64,000 nucleotides of DNA from Streptomyces cacaoi (GCF_006539165.1 NZ_BJMM01000010.1:1-64000), one strand, 5' to 3'. Shown: positions 1-17,623, numbered from the stretch's first letter. Numbers and translations are program-made. Notes: a model not told the origin generated them from the sequence alone.

Positions 1-3
1 GAG

Positions 4-39
4 GCCGTGGTCCTTGGAATTGATTCCGAGGACCACGGC
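4..39. terminator. Rho-independent terminator hairpin at window start
   Basis: A 16-bp inverted repeat with a 4-nt loop (arms 4-19 and 24-39, one G:U pair) is followed by a T-rich run (ctttgttttc). It most likely ends transcription of a gene lying to the left of the window. The strong stem could work in both directions, but the T-run favours the + strand. Confidence 0.8.
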
Positions 40-91
40 TCTTTGTTTTCTGGTCACCTGGAGTTCATGTGGCGCCCGCAGCATCCTCGGC

Positions 92-772
92 ATGGGGACC
101 AGGGATGTGGCCGAGGCCGGTATCGCTGTGGGGGACGAGGTGATCGTGCCGTCCTTCGGGGGGCTGGAGATCGCCGAGGCCGTTCGGGAGCTGGGCGCTC
201 GGCCCGTGTTTGCGGATGTCGATCCCGATGACTTCTGTCTTGATCCGGGCGCTGCGGAGGCGCGGGTGTCGCCGCGGACGGCGGCGATCGTCCCGGTGCA
301 TCTCTTCGGACAGCCGGCGAACATGGCGGGGTTGCGGGCGTTGGGCGCGCGTGTGGGAGCCCGGGTGTGCGCCTGGGAGCCGTTGCCGCGTGCCGACGCG
401 GTGGACGCGGTGCGGCGTCGGCAGCACGCCGGTTATCTGAGTCGGCGGCTGCGGGGCGTGGTGGTGCCGCCTGGCTCCGCCGAGCACGCCTACACGTCGT
501 TCGTGGTGCGTGTGCCGGGGAACGGGCGGCCGGATCGGGATGCGTTCCGGCGGGCGTTGCGGCTGCGCGGGGTGCACAGCGAGGTCCCGGTGCGGGTGCC
601 GGCACATCTCGTGCCCGGGTTCCGTAGCGGGGTGCGGCTTCCGGTGTCCGAGCAGGCCGCGGACGAGTGTCTGGCGCTTCCGTTGGCCGCCTCGATGACC
701 AAGCGCGAGCTCCAGCACATGGTTTCGGCGTGCAACGGGCTGGGCGGGCTGTTGCGGGAACGGGCGAGCTGA
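92..772 (+). CDS. Degenerate DegT/DnrJ/EryC1/StrS aminotransferase-fold protein
   Basis: A 226-residue protein resembling the sugar aminotransferase family. Residues 10-80 match the usual core: GDEVIVPSFGG, then ARPVFADVDPDDFCLD, then IVPVHLFGQPANM. The family is normally about 370 residues. Here the segment after the HLFGQPA motif, which carries the Asp that contacts the PLP ring nitrogen and the Schiff-base lysine, is missing, and the sequence passes almost directly to a C-terminal small domain (HAYTSFVVRVPG). It is therefore probably not a PLP enzyme. The ATG at 92 was chosen because an upstream ATG at 14 lies inside the terminator hairpin. It is followed by tRNA-Thr. Whether it is a decaying gene or a retained scaffold cannot be told from one sequence. 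Confidence 0.6.
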   Translation: MGTRDVAEAGIAVGDEVIVPSFGGLEIAEAVRELGARPVFADVDPDDFCLDPGAAEARVSPRTAAIVPVHLFGQPANMAGLRALGARVGARVCAWEPLPRADAVDAVRRRQHAGYLSRRLRGVVVPPGSAEHAYTSFVVRVPGNGRPDRDAFRRALRLRGVHSEVPVRVPAHLVPGFRSGVRLPVSEQAADECLALPLAASMTKRELQHMVSACNGLGGLLRERAS

Positions 773-863
773 ACAGGGGCCGGTGCGCCGCCGGTTGGAG
801 CCGGTGAGGCGAAGGGCCGACGGGAGTCCGGGCGCGGATTCGTTCGCGGGGCGGGGGATCGGG

Positions 864-869
864 TAAGAT
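864..869 (+). promoter_or_regulatory. Probable -10 box for tRNA-Thr
   Basis: TAAGAT ends 16 nt before the mature tRNA 5' end, which would put transcription initiation about 10 nt upstream of the tRNA. No convincing -35 hexamer is seen at 17-18 nt spacing. Confidence 0.45.
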
Positions 870-885
870 CTTTCCCGCTGGCCGC

Positions 886-958
886 GCCCCAATAGCTCAG
901 TCGGCAGAGCGTCTCCATGGTAAGGAGAAGGTCAACGGTTCGATTCCGTTTTGGGGCT
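886..958 (+). tRNA. tRNA-Thr(GGT)
   Basis: A complete 73-nt cloverleaf. The acceptor arm GCCCCAA pairs with TTGGGGC. The D stem is GCTC/GAGC, the anticodon stem is TCTCC/GGAGA and the loop ATGGTAA gives anticodon GGT. The T arm is AACGG-TTCGATT-CCGTT. The discriminator base is T at 958 and no CCA is encoded, as is common in Streptomyces. It reads ACC and ACT threonine codons. Confidence 0.97.
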
Positions 959-966
959 CTTGCACA

Positions 967-1005
967 GCAGAAGGGGCCCCGCCGACCGGCGGGGCCCCCT
1001 TCTGC
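967..1005. terminator. Bidirectional terminator between tRNA-Thr and osaC
   Basis: The arms GCAGAAGGGG-CCCCGCC and GGCGGGG-CCCCCTTCTGC pair with a single bulged base around a 3-4 nt loop. The hairpin lies directly after the tRNA and 43 bp from the 3' end of the convergent osaC gene, so it can serve both. Confidence 0.85.
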
Positions 1006-1047
1006 GTTTCTCCGTCCTCGGTTCTGCGTTTTCGGCGGCCGGTGTGA

Positions 1048-3681
1048 TCACTCCGGGATACGCATGGCGAGGATGGCCATGTCGTCGGAGGGCGCGGCTG
1101 TGGCGAAGCGTTCCACGGCGCGCATGATGCGGGCGGCCACCGCGCCGGCGGTCAATCCCGTACAGGTGGTGAGCACTTCGGCCAGGCCGTCGTCGCCGAG
1201 CATGCGGGTGCCCTCGCGGCGTTCCGTGACGCCGTCGGTGACGCAGAGCAGGACATCGCCCGGGTCGAGGGTGACCGTCTGCTCGTACAGTTCGAGGTCG
1301 TCCATGACGCCGAGCAACGGCTGGGGGTCGGCGGCCGGTTCGACCGAGCCGTCCTGGCGCAGGCGCAGCGGCAGCGGGTGTCCGGCGCAGACGACCTTGA
1401 GTTCGGCGCTGCCGTCCTCCTGGGGGCGCATCTCGCCGTAGAGGAGCGTGAGGAAGCGGCTGCGGGCGCCCTCGTCGAGGATGGCGGCGTTGAGGCGTTC
1501 CAGGACGGCCGGGCCGCCGAGCCCCTCCCGGGCGAGCAACCGCAGGGCGTGGCGGGCGAGTCCGGTGACGGCCGCGGCCTCGGGGCCCGTGCCGCACACG
1601 TCGCCGATGGCGAAGCCGTAGGTGCCGTCGGCGATTTCGAACAGGTCGTAGAAGTCGCCGCCGACCTCGTTGCCCTCGCCCGCGGCGCGGTAGATGACCT
1701 CGCGTTCGACACCGCCGGTGATCTCGGGCAGGTCCGGCGGCAGCAGGCTGCGCTGGAGCGACTGGCTGATGGCCGTGCGCTCCGAGTACAGGCGGGCATT
1801 GTCGAGCGCGAGGGCGGCGCGTCGGGAGAGGTCCTCGGCGAGCTCCAGGATCTCCTGGCGGAAGCGCTCGTCCGTGGGCTTGCCGAGGGTCAGCATGCCG
1901 ATGACGCGGTTGCGGGCGACGAGCGGCAGGACGACGGTCTCGCCGCCGACGGTGGCCGCCGTTGCGAGCGTGGTGCCCGGGGCGATGTGAGCGTCGTCCT
2001 GGTTGAGCGCGACGCTGCGCAGGGAGGTGCGCAGCGCGGCCGAGTGCGCGGCGTCGCTGGGCGCGGTCCAGACGCTGGCGCCCGGCGTGGGCACCGGCTC
2101 CGGCGGCTGGACCCTGGCCAGCAGCGCCTTGAGGTTGTCGATGCGGTCCTCGTCCTCGTGCAGGACGTAGGAGAGCTTGGGCTCCGAGCCCGGTTCGGCG
2201 ACGGTGTAGACGGCGCACCAGGTGGCCAGCGTCGGCACCGTCATCTGGGCCACGAGCGCCAGCGTCTGGTCCCGGTCGAGGGTGCCCGCGAGCAGGTCGG
2301 ACGCCTCGACGAGGAAGGACAGCGAGCCGCGGCGCAGGCGTTCCAGCTCGGTCAGCCGGGCGCGTTCGACGGCCAGCGCGATCCGGTCGGCCGCGAACTG
2401 GAGCCGTAGCGCCTCCTCGTTGGTGTAGCGGCCGGGCGCCTCGGTGGCGACGCCCAGGGAGCCGGTGAGCCGGCCCTCGACCTTGAGCGGGACGGTGACG
2501 ACCGAGCGCATGCCGGTGCCGGTCAGCAGCGGGACGGCGCCCGGCACGATGGACAGGTCCTCGTGGACGGACGGCATCCGGGCCGAGCCGTAGCGTCCGC
2601 TGCCGGCCTCGACGGGGACGCGGGCGAAGCGCTGCCGGGCGGAGGGGAGCCCGGTGGAGGCCCGTACCTCCAGCTCGGTCTCGTCGTCGGTGGCGAGCAG
2701 GAGGTAGGCGGCGTCGCCGTCGAGCATGTCGCGGGCGCGTTCCACGGTGCGCTGGAGCAGGCCGTCGAGGTCGTCGGGGGCCGGGGAGCCGATGAAGACC
2801 TCGAACGGGTCGGCGGCCGAGGTGTCCTGGGCGTCGGAGGCGCCGCCGGCGGTGTCGTGGGCGTGGACGCGGGGCGGGGACTGCAGGACGGCGCGCTCGT
2901 GGTCGCGTACGAGCAGACAGACCGTGGAGGGTTCGCCGTCGCTGTCCCGTACGCGCAGGTGCGAGGCGTAGACGGGGACGGTGCGGCCGTCGGCGCCGCG
3001 CATCCCGTAGGAGCCCTCCCAGCGGGAGAGCCGCAGTGCCTCGGCGATACCGGTGCTGGTGCCCGGGGTGTGCGGCCAGGCGGCCAGGTCGGTGAGGGGT
3101 TTGCCGATGACCTGCTCGGCGGGGTAGTCGAAGAGGTCGGTGGCGTCCTCGTTCCAGGCGCTGATGCAGCCGTTGCGGTCGACCTGGACGACGGCGACCC
3201 GTACGCGGGTGTCGGTGACGGGGAGGGCGGTGTCCGGGAGCGGCGGCCCGGCGGTGCGGGTGCCGACGGGGCGTTCGGGCAGATCCAGCCGGAACCAGAC
3301 GCGCTTGTCGGAGGAGGTGTAGTCGACGCCCCAGCGGGTGGCCAGCGCGGCGCACAGCAGCAGTCCGCGGCCGCCCTCGCGGTCGGTGCTCACCGGGAAC
3401 TGGCCGGGTTCCTGGAGCGGTAGTTCGCGTTCCGGGTAGCGGTCGATGATCTCGACGCGGGCGCCGTCGTCGTCGCGCAGGCAGACGACCTCGGCGGCCG
3501 TACCGGCGTGCACCACGGCGTTGGTGACCAGCTCGCTGGTGAGGACGACGGCGTCGTCGACGATGTCGGCCAGGCCCCAGCCCTGGAGGGTGTCGCGCAC
3601 GAAGCCGCGCGCTGTGGCGACCGAGCGGCCGACCGGTTCGAACGTGGCGGCGGCTCGGGCGGTGATCACTTGTCTCCCCAT
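1048..3681 (-). CDS. osaC: Multidomain anti-sigma kinase / PAS / GAF / PP2C phosphatase (OsaC)
   Basis: An 877-residue cytosolic regulator. An RsbW-type HATPase fills residues 5-125 (N box ELVTNAVVHAG, G box EGGRGLLL). A PAS domain follows at about 140-250, then two GAF domains at about 290-440 and 455-600. A SpoIIE-like PP2C phosphatase occupies about 640-877, with the metal-site motifs GDFYD, GDVCGTGPEAA, TDGVTE and SDDMAILAMR. This is the architecture of S. coelicolor OsaC, which modulates the osmotic-stress sigma factor SigB and is needed to return to the unstressed state. It is divergent from osaA, as expected for the osa locus. The ATG at 3681 (AGGA 5 nt upstream) starts just before the kinase domain. 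The frame stays open to 3939, so a longer N-terminus is possible. Confidence 0.88.
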   Translation of the reverse strand: MGRQVITARAAATFEPVGRSVATARGFVRDTLQGWGLADIVDDAVVLTSELVTNAVVHAGTAAEVVCLRDDDGARVEIIDRYPERELPLQEPGQFPVSTDREGGRGLLLCAALATRWGVDYTSSDKRVWFRLDLPERPVGTRTAGPPLPDTALPVTDTRVRVAVVQVDRNGCISAWNEDATDLFDYPAEQVIGKPLTDLAAWPHTPGTSTGIAEALRLSRWEGSYGMRGADGRTVPVYASHLRVRDSDGEPSTVCLLVRDHERAVLQSPPRVHAHDTAGGASDAQDTSAADPFEVFIGSPAPDDLDGLLQRTVERARDMLDGDAAYLLLATDDETELEVRASTGLPSARQRFARVPVEAGSGRYGSARMPSVHEDLSIVPGAVPLLTGTGMRSVVTVPLKVEGRLTGSLGVATEAPGRYTNEEALRLQFAADRIALAVERARLTELERLRRGSLSFLVEASDLLAGTLDRDQTLALVAQMTVPTLATWCAVYTVAEPGSEPKLSYVLHEDEDRIDNLKALLARVQPPEPVPTPGASVWTAPSDAAHSAALRTSLRSVALNQDDAHIAPGTTLATAATVGGETVVLPLVARNRVIGMLTLGKPTDERFRQEILELAEDLSRRAALALDNARLYSERTAISQSLQRSLLPPDLPEITGGVEREVIYRAAGEGNEVGGDFYDLFEIADGTYGFAIGDVCGTGPEAAAVTGLARHALRLLAREGLGGPAVLERLNAAILDEGARSRFLTLLYGEMRPQEDGSAELKVVCAGHPLPLRLRQDGSVEPAADPQPLLGVMDDLELYEQTVTLDPGDVLLCVTDGVTERREGTRMLGDDGLAEVLTTCTGLTAGAVAARIMRAVERFATAAPSDDMAILAMRIPE

Positions 3682-4119
3682 GGACGTCCTGTCGGCAAGG
3701 TGCGTCGGTGTGCGCTGCGCGCCCACGACCGGGAGGCGCTCCGCCTCGGCCGCCGGGCCGTCCGGCCCAGGGGGCCCGGCCGGGGTGCCCCCACACCGGG
3801 CGCTCTGCTCTTGCGTCACCGCAGCGCCCCTCCGTTGCCCTTCGTACTCGCACCGCTGCCCACTGTGTCGCCCCCCGCCGGTCGGTCCGGTGGTTGGTGG
3901 CCCACCCGCGTGGGGGGCTCCGGGACAGCCGGGTGCCAAGGTTACTTACGTTCTCTGGGCCGGTGGCTGCCGGATGCGGGTGATTTCCGCCCAGGCCGGG
4001 GGTGGAGTGCGATATGCCATGCTGCCGAACTGTTATCGCCGGGTTCGGGCAGGGTGAAACACTGGGAAGGCTCGGAGTAAAGGGCCCGGGCAGCGAGAGG
4101 TCGACCCGCAGGAGGGGCA
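3682..4119. other. Divergent osaC/osaA intergenic region
   Basis: These 438 bp hold no convincing gene. A less GC-rich stretch around 3938-3955 (ggttacttacgttctc) could carry the osaC promoter on the - strand, and the 3985-4050 region with an AT-rich patch (gatatgcc, gttatcgcc) could serve osaA. I could not fix -35/-10 pairs for either gene. Confidence 0.35.
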
Positions 4120-9723
<5,604 letters not shown>

Positions 9724-9800
9724 GGACTGTGACACGGTGGTCCGGGGCGGGCCACATGCTGACTCAGTGTGGTCGGTAACGTGTGGAAACGCGGTGCAGC

Positions 9801-9828
9801 GGGAACCTTTTGGTCCCCTGGTGCGTTT
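9801..9828 (+). promoter_or_regulatory. Candidate ECF-sigma-type promoter upstream of osaB
   Basis: GGGAACC at 9801-9807 is separated by 16 nt from CGTTT at 9824-9828. The AAC-containing -35 and CGTT-type -10 fit the general ECF promoter pattern, and GGGAAC-N18-GTT also resembles the SigR consensus. It lies about 150 bp upstream of the osaB start, inside the 253-bp osaA-osaB gap. Assignment to a particular sigma factor is inference. Confidence 0.4.
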
Positions 9829-9976
9829 CTGCTACGTGCACAGTGACATCTCGGTGACAGGGTGTGGCGGGTCGCAGGGTGCGGCTACCATGACCGGCAC
9901 AAGGACGGGCGGCGGCAACAGAGAGCCGCTCCCAGGGGCGGCGTCCGAAGGGCTGCCGGGGCGAGGAGGACGGGCC

Positions 9977-10681
9977 ATGGTGCAGAAGGCCAAGATCCTC
10001 CTGGTCGATGACCGGCCGGAGAATCTGCTGGCGCTGGAGGCCATTCTCTCCGCGCTCGATCAGACGCTGGTGCGGGCATCGTCAGGGGAGGAAGCGCTCA
10101 AAGCGCTGCTGACGGACGATTTCGCGGTCATTCTGCTGGATGTCCAGATGCCGGGCATGGACGGCTTCGAGACAGCGGCGCACATCAAACGCAGGGAGCG
10201 CACCCGGGACATCCCGATCATCTTCCTCACCGCGATCAACCACGGGCCGCATCACACCTTCCGTGGTTACGCGGCCGGCGCGGTGGACTACATCTCGAAG
10301 CCGTTCGACCCGTGGGTGCTGCGCGCCAAGGTCTCGGTCTTCGTGGATCTCTACATGAAGAACGTCCAGCTGCGTGAGCAGGCGGCGCTGCTGCGCCTCC
10401 AGTTGGAGGGCGGGCAGGCGGCCGAGCAGCAGCCCGGCGGGCCGGACGAGGAGGGCGAGCCGGAGACGCCGGGGCTCCTGGTCGAGCTGTCCGCGCGGCT
10501 GGCCGCGGTGGAGGAACAGGCGGAAGTGCTCACCAAGCAGTTGGACGGCACCGCCGACACCGCGACGGCGGCGACCGCCGCACATCTGGAACGCAAACTC
10601 GGCGGGCTGCGCAGGGCACTTGACGCGCTGGACCCGGGCACCGGCGGTGACCCCTCGCAGCAGGTGCCCTCGCAGAACTGA
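9977..10681 (+). CDS. osaB: Response regulator without DNA-binding domain (OsaB)
   Basis: A 234-residue protein. A receiver domain covers residues 5-125, with acidic residues DDRP, phosphoacceptor Asp55 (VILLDVQMPGMDG), T/A site LTAI and conserved Lys in YISKPFD. The C-terminal 100 residues are a Gln/Glu/Leu-rich coiled coil with no helix-turn-helix, so output is probably through protein contacts. Architecture and position match S. coelicolor OsaB, which is required for growth and differentiation under osmotic stress. The ATG at 9977 has AGGAGGA 6 nt upstream. The frame is open further upstream but without a comparable ribosome site. Confidence 0.92.
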   Translation: MVQKAKILLVDDRPENLLALEAILSALDQTLVRASSGEEALKALLTDDFAVILLDVQMPGMDGFETAAHIKRRERTRDIPIIFLTAINHGPHHTFRGYAAGAVDYISKPFDPWVLRAKVSVFVDLYMKNVQLREQAALLRLQLEGGQAAEQQPGGPDEEGEPETPGLLVELSARLAAVEEQAEVLTKQLDGTADTATAATAAHLERKLGGLRRALDALDPGTGGDPSQQVPSQN

Positions 10682-10776
10682 CCGTCTCCCGGCTCCGGGC
10701 GGAACGACGGGCTCCCGCCCGGGCGGCGGCCGCCCTCCGTGCCCCGGTCATCCGTGCCTCGCGTGACCGGCACAGG

Positions 10777-10782
10777 TAACCT
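10777..10782 (+). promoter_or_regulatory. -10 box for leaderless ftsK transcript
   Basis: TAACCT ends 7 nt before the ftsK ATG at 10790, and no Shine-Dalgarno sequence is present. The spacing would place transcription initiation at or next to the start codon. Confidence 0.5.
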
Positions 10783-10789
10783 CACCCCC

Positions 10790-13522
<2,733 letters not shown>

Positions 13523-13796
13523 CGGCCGGCGCCGGTTCCGAGGGGCGCGGGAGAGCGCGGAGAGGGTGCGGGGAGGGCGCAGGGAGCCGGTAGGGCTCAC
13601 TCGAAAGGGCGAGCGAGGCAACCCCGGGCGCGGCAGGTACGTCAACCTGGGCAGTGGAGCGGTGAGATGGTCTCCGGCCGCGTGCTGCGGCCGTCCCGGA
13701 TGGCGGACAAACTCGCTCCGCCCGCTTGCCCCACCCTTTTGCTCCGCCCCTAGACTGAACCTCCAGCAGGTGGCTACACGCTCGAAAGGCGCCCCC

Positions 13797-14600
13797 GTGT
13801 CCATCGGCAACTCCCCCGAAGAGGACCGGCCTTCGGTCGGTCGAGCCCTCCAGCAGGCCCGTATCGACGCGCGGATGTCCGTGGACGAGATCAGTGCGTC
13901 CACGCGGGTGCGGGTCCCGATCGTGAACGCCATCGAGCAGGACGACTACTCGCGGTGCGGAGGCGACGTCTACGCACGCGGCCACATCCGGACCCTCGCC
14001 CGGGCCGTCGGCCTCGACGGCGACGCCCTCGTCGAGCAGTTCGACGAGGAACACGGGGGGCGCCCCGCACCGACGGCTCCCGGCACGCTGTTCGAGGCGG
14101 AGCGGATCCGTCCGGAGCCGCGCCGGCCGAACTGGACGGCGGCCATGGTCGCCGCGATCGTGATCGTGATCGGCTTCGTCGGTTTCACCCTCTTCAGCGG
14201 CGGCGACAGCGAGTCCGGCAAGCCCGTCGCCGAGGACACCCCCTCCCAGAGCCCGACCGCGAAGCCCAGCGACAAGCCGAGCCCCTCCCGGCCGGCCGAC
14301 CCCGAACCGTCCGACAGCGCCATCGCGGGGGCCCCGGCGGACAAGGTCACGGTGCGGGTGACGGCCGAGCAGGGCAAGAGCTGGGTCTCGGCCAAGGACC
14401 ACAACGGGCGGCTGATCCACGACGGGGTGCTCAAGGAGGGCGAGTCGAAGACCCTCACCGACGACAAGCGGCTGGATCTCGTGCTGGGCAACGCGGGTGG
14501 CGTGAAGCTGTTCGTCAACGGCAAGGAGGTCGAGCACGTCGGCGAGGTCGGACAGGTGCAGCGGCTCAGTTACACCCGGGGTGATCCGGAGGCCGGTTGA
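13797..14600 (+). CDS. RodZ-like HTH membrane protein with DUF4115
   Basis: A 267-residue protein. A Cro/XRE-type helix-turn-helix fills residues 12-85 (VGRALQQARIDARMSVDEIS, then YARGHIRTLARAVG). One transmembrane segment lies at about 115-137 (MVAAIVIVIGFVGFTLF), followed by a Ser/Pro-rich external linker and a C-terminal beta domain of the DUF4115 type (about 180-265, NAGGVKLFVNGKE). RodZ proteins bridge MreB and the cell envelope. In Streptomyces this gene sits between ftsK and rimO. The GTG at 13797 was chosen because the HTH begins shortly after it and AAAGG lies 8 nt upstream. A hexamer TAGACT at 13751-13756 is a plausible -10 for a separate promoter. Confidence 0.8.
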   Translation: MSIGNSPEEDRPSVGRALQQARIDARMSVDEISASTRVRVPIVNAIEQDDYSRCGGDVYARGHIRTLARAVGLDGDALVEQFDEEHGGRPAPTAPGTLFEAERIRPEPRRPNWTAAMVAAIVIVIGFVGFTLFSGGDSESGKPVAEDTPSQSPTAKPSDKPSPSRPADPEPSDSAIAGAPADKVTVRVTAEQGKSWVSAKDHNGRLIHDGVLKEGESKTLTDDKRLDLVLGNAGGVKLFVNGKEVEHVGEVGQVQRLSYTRGDPEAG

Positions 14601-14675
14601 GGCGCCCGTGCGCGGGCGGCCGGGGTGCGGGAGAGCGGGGAGAACCTCGCGGCAAGTGGTGTGGGAGGGACGAAG

Positions 14676-14681
14676 TAGGCT
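14676..14681 (+). promoter_or_regulatory. -10 box for leaderless rimO operon transcript
   Basis: TAGGCT is followed by 6 nt (gagccc) and the rimO ATG at 14688. No ribosome-binding site precedes the start. Confidence 0.55.
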
Positions 14682-14687
14682 GAGCCC

Positions 14688-16244
14688 ATGCCCGAACGCC
14701 GTACCGTCGCCCTCGTCACTCTCGGCTGCGCACGAAACGAGGTGGATTCCGAGGAGCTCGCCGGCCGCCTGGCAGCGGACGGCTGGGACCTCGTCGAGGA
14801 CGCCGCCGACGCCGATGTCGCCGTCGTCAACACCTGCGGTTTCGTCGAGGCGGCCAAGAAGGACTCCGTCGACGCGCTGCTGGAGGCCGGTGATCTCAAG
14901 ACGGCCGCCGGTGAGGGCCAGGGCAGAACCCAGGCCGTGGTGGCCGTCGGCTGCATGGCCGAGCGGTACGGCAAGGAGCTGGCCGAGGCGCTGCCCGAAG
15001 CGGACGGCGTGCTCGGCTTCGACGACTACGCGGACATCTCCGACCGGCTCCAGACGATCCTGAGCGGCGGGACGCACACCCCGCACGTGCCGCGGGACCG
15101 GCGCAAGCTGCTGCCCGTCAGCCCCGTCGAGCGGCAGGCGGCCGAGGTGGCGCTGCCGGGACACGGCGCCGCCGGGCAGGAGGCGGCGGCCTCGGCGCCC
15201 GCGGATCTGCCCGCCGGGCTCGCGCCCGCTTCCGGACCGCGCGCCCCGCTGCGCCGGAGGCTGGGTAGCAGCCCGGTCGCCTCGGTGAAGCTGGCCTCCG
15301 GCTGCGACCGGCGCTGCTCGTTCTGTGCCATTCCCTCGTTCCGTGGCGCCTTCGTCTCGCGCCGCCCCTCGGATGTGCTGACCGAGACCCGCTGGCTGGC
15401 GGAGCAGGGCGTGCGCGAGATCATGCTCGTCTCGGAGAACAACACCTCCTACGGCAAGGACCTGGGCGACATCCGGCTGCTGGAGACGCTGCTGCCGGAG
15501 CTGGCCGCTGTGGACGGCATCGAGCGGGTGCGCGTGAGCTACCTCCAGCCGGCCGAGATGCGGCCCGGGCTGATCGAGGTCCTCACCGGCACCGAGAAGG
15601 TCGCCCCCTACTTCGATCTGTCGTTCCAGCACTCGGCGCCGGGTGTGCTGCGGGCCATGCGGCGCTTCGGCGACACCGAGCGGTTCCTGGGCCTGCTGGA
15701 GCAGATCAGACAGCACGCCCCGCACGCCGGCGTGCGCTCCAATTTCATCGTGGGCTTCCCCGGCGAGAGCGAGCAGGACGTCGCCGAGCTGGAGCGTTTC
15801 CTCACCGAGGCACGGCTGGACGCCATCGGGGTGTTCGGGTACTCGGACGAGGAGGGCACCGAGGCCGCGGGCTACGCCGAGAAGCTGCCCGAGGAGGAGG
15901 TCGCCCGGCGGCTGGCACGGGTCTCGCAGCTCGCGGAGGAGCTGACGGCCCAGCGCGCCGAGGAGCGCGTCGGGGAGACGGTGCACGTCCTGGTGGAGGC
16001 CGTGGACGCGGAGGACGGTCCGGTGGGCCGCGGTGTGCACCAGGCACCCGAGACCGACGGACAGGTGCGGCTCGTGCCGTCCCTGGGTACCGGTGGGGAC
16101 GGACCGGAGGAACCGTTCCGTGTCGGGCAGATGGTCGAGGCACGTGTGGTGGGGGCCGAGGGGGTAGACCTCGTCGCCGAGCCGCTCGCGTTCGCGGCCG
16201 TATCCGCGCCAGGCGGGAGCGGCAGTGAGGAGGCGGGCAGATGA
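14688..16244 (+). CDS. rimO: Ribosomal protein S12 methylthiotransferase RimO
   Basis: A 518-residue radical-SAM enzyme that methylthiolates an aspartate of ribosomal protein S12. The N-terminal MTTase domain has cysteines in [19 protein letters not shown] and GCMAERYG. The radical-SAM cluster is [11 protein letters not shown] at about residue 206. A TRAM-like RNA/protein-binding region lies at the C-terminus. A roughly 60-residue Ala/Pro-rich insertion (about residues 135-195) separates the MTTase and radical-SAM domains. It is the first gene of a three-gene operon and overlaps pgsA by 4 nt (ATGA). The start has TAGGCT at -12, which suggests a leaderless message. Confidence 0.95.
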   Translation: MPERRTVALVTLGCARNEVDSEELAGRLAADGWDLVEDAADADVAVVNTCGFVEAAKKDSVDALLEAGDLKTAAGEGQGRTQAVVAVGCMAERYGKELAEALPEADGVLGFDDYADISDRLQTILSGGTHTPHVPRDRRKLLPVSPVERQAAEVALPGHGAAGQEAAASAPADLPAGLAPASGPRAPLRRRLGSSPVASVKLASGCDRRCSFCAIPSFRGAFVSRRPSDVLTETRWLAEQGVREIMLVSENNTSYGKDLGDIRLLETLLPELAAVDGIERVRVSYLQPAEMRPGLIEVLTGTEKVAPYFDLSFQHSAPGVLRAMRRFGDTERFLGLLEQIRQHAPHAGVRSNFIVGFPGESEQDVAELERFLTEARLDAIGVFGYSDEEGTEAAGYAEKLPEEEVARRLARVSQLAEELTAQRAEERVGETVHVLVEAVDAEDGPVGRGVHQAPETDGQVRLVPSLGTGGDGPEEPFRVGQMVEARVVGAEGVDLVAEPLAFAAVSAPGGSGSEEAGR

Positions 16245-16912
16245 CGGGAATCCCGGCCTCGGCGGCGGGGCGCGGACCCGTCGCGAAGCCGAAGACGGCG
16301 GCGAACGCGCGCCGGGTGAGCCTGTGGAACATCGCCAACATCCTCACGATGGTGCGCCTGCTGCTGGTGCCCGCGTTCGTGCTGCTGATGGTCGCCGAGG
16401 GCGGGCACGACCCGGCCTGGCGCTCGTTCGCGTGGGCCGCCTTCACCGTCGCCATGATCACCGACCTGTTCGACGGCGAGCTGGCGCGGCGGCACGACCT
16501 GGTGACCGACTTCGGGAAGATCGCGGACCCGATCGCGGACAAGGCGATCATGGGCGCGGCCCTGGTGTGCCTGTCGGCCCTGGGCGATCTCACCTGGTGG
16601 GTGACGGCCGTGATCCTCGTCCGGGAGCTGGGCATCACCCTGATGCGGTTCTGGGTGATCAAGCACGGGGTGATCCCCGCCAGCAGGGGCGGGAAGATGA
16701 AGACCCTCACCCAGGGCGTGGCCGTCGGTATGTACGTGCTGGCGCTGACCGGTCCGCTGGCCACGCTGCGCTGGTGGGTGATGGCCGTCGCCGTGGTGCT
16801 GACCGTCGCCACGGGTCTCGACTACGTCCGGCAGGCCGTCGTGCTGCGCCGGGCCGGGCTGGCCGCCGAGGCGGAGCGCGCCCGGGAGGTTTCGGAGGGA
16901 GCGGATCGGTGA
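16241..16912 (+). CDS. pgsA: CDP-diacylglycerol-glycerol-3-phosphate 3-phosphatidyltransferase
   Basis: A 223-residue membrane enzyme making phosphatidylglycerophosphate, the precursor of phosphatidylglycerol and cardiolipin. The CDP-alcohol phosphatidyltransferase signature appears as [10 protein letters not shown] then [12 protein letters not shown] (about residues 75-105), with a Gly-Glu replacing the usual DGxxAR spacing residues. About five transmembrane helices are visible, starting with [20 protein letters not shown]. It overlaps both neighbours by 4 nt, so translation is probably coupled across rimO-pgsA-cinA. Confidence 0.92.
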   Translation: MTGIPASAAGRGPVAKPKTAANARRVSLWNIANILTMVRLLLVPAFVLLMVAEGGHDPAWRSFAWAAFTVAMITDLFDGELARRHDLVTDFGKIADPIADKAIMGAALVCLSALGDLTWWVTAVILVRELGITLMRFWVIKHGVIPASRGGKMKTLTQGVAVGMYVLALTGPLATLRWWVMAVAVVLTVATGLDYVRQAVVLRRAGLAAEAERAREVSEGADR

Positions 16913-17493
16913 CGGAAGCTGTCGCCTCGCGGGCGGCCACGGCAGTGGCGATGCTGGGGGAGCGCGGGGAGACGCTCGCCGCGGCCGAGTCCCTGACCGG
17001 CGGTCTGGTGGCGGCCGAGCTGACCGCTGCCGCGGGCGCCTCGCGTGCTTTCGTCGGCTCCGTGACGGCCTATGCGACCCGGCTCAAGCGGGATCTGCTC
17101 GGGGTGGACGGGGAGCTGCTCGACCGGCGCGGGGCCGTGGATCCCGAGGTGGCCTGTGCGATGGCCGCGGGCGTGCGCGTCGCGCTGGACGCCGACTGGG
17201 GTGTGGCCACGACCGGTGTCGCGGGTCCGGAGCCGCAGGACGGGCAGCCGGTCGGCACGGTGTATGTCGCGGTCGCCGGTCCGTGTGGGGAGCCGGTTGC
17301 CGAGCGGTTGTTCCTGGGGGACGGAGACGCACGGGACGAGCGGGACGAGAGGGGCGGATCGGCCGCCCGGCGTGACCGAATCCGTGCGGAGAGTGTGCAG
17401 GGTGTCCTGCGGCTCCTGTACAAGGAGCTGCAGCGGGAATGCAGGGGAAAGGATAGGGAACAGACCGGGGGGAATGGATGTTTGCAGCCCTGA
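16909..17493 (+). CDS. cinA: CinA-family nicotinamide-nucleotide amidohydrolase (PncC type)
   Basis: A 194-residue stand-alone C-terminal CinA domain without the N-terminal MoaB-like part. Motifs LAAAESLTGGLVAAELT, VGSVTAYATRLKRDLLGV and TTGVAGPE are characteristic. Such enzymes deamidate nicotinamide mononucleotide in NAD salvage. The GTG at 16909 overlaps the pgsA stop by 4 nt and is preceded by GGAGGGAG. The C-terminal 25 residues are charged and low in complexity. In many bacteria cinA is cotranscribed with recA; here recA lies 12 kb away. Confidence 0.88.
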   Translation: MTEAVASRAATAVAMLGERGETLAAAESLTGGLVAAELTAAAGASRAFVGSVTAYATRLKRDLLGVDGELLDRRGAVDPEVACAMAAGVRVALDADWGVATTGVAGPEPQDGQPVGTVYVAVAGPCGEPVAERLFLGDGDARDERDERGGSAARRDRIRAESVQGVLRLLYKELQRECRGKDREQTGGNGCLQP

Positions 17494-17623
17494 GTGAACA
17501 CGACATCGCTCCCCGCACGGCCACCGTTCAAGGCGGTACGGTGGAGCCTGAAGGATTCGGAGCCAACTGGCAGTCCGGATACAGGCTGTGGAAGACGCCG
17601 CGCGTTGAGAGGGAGGAGCACCA

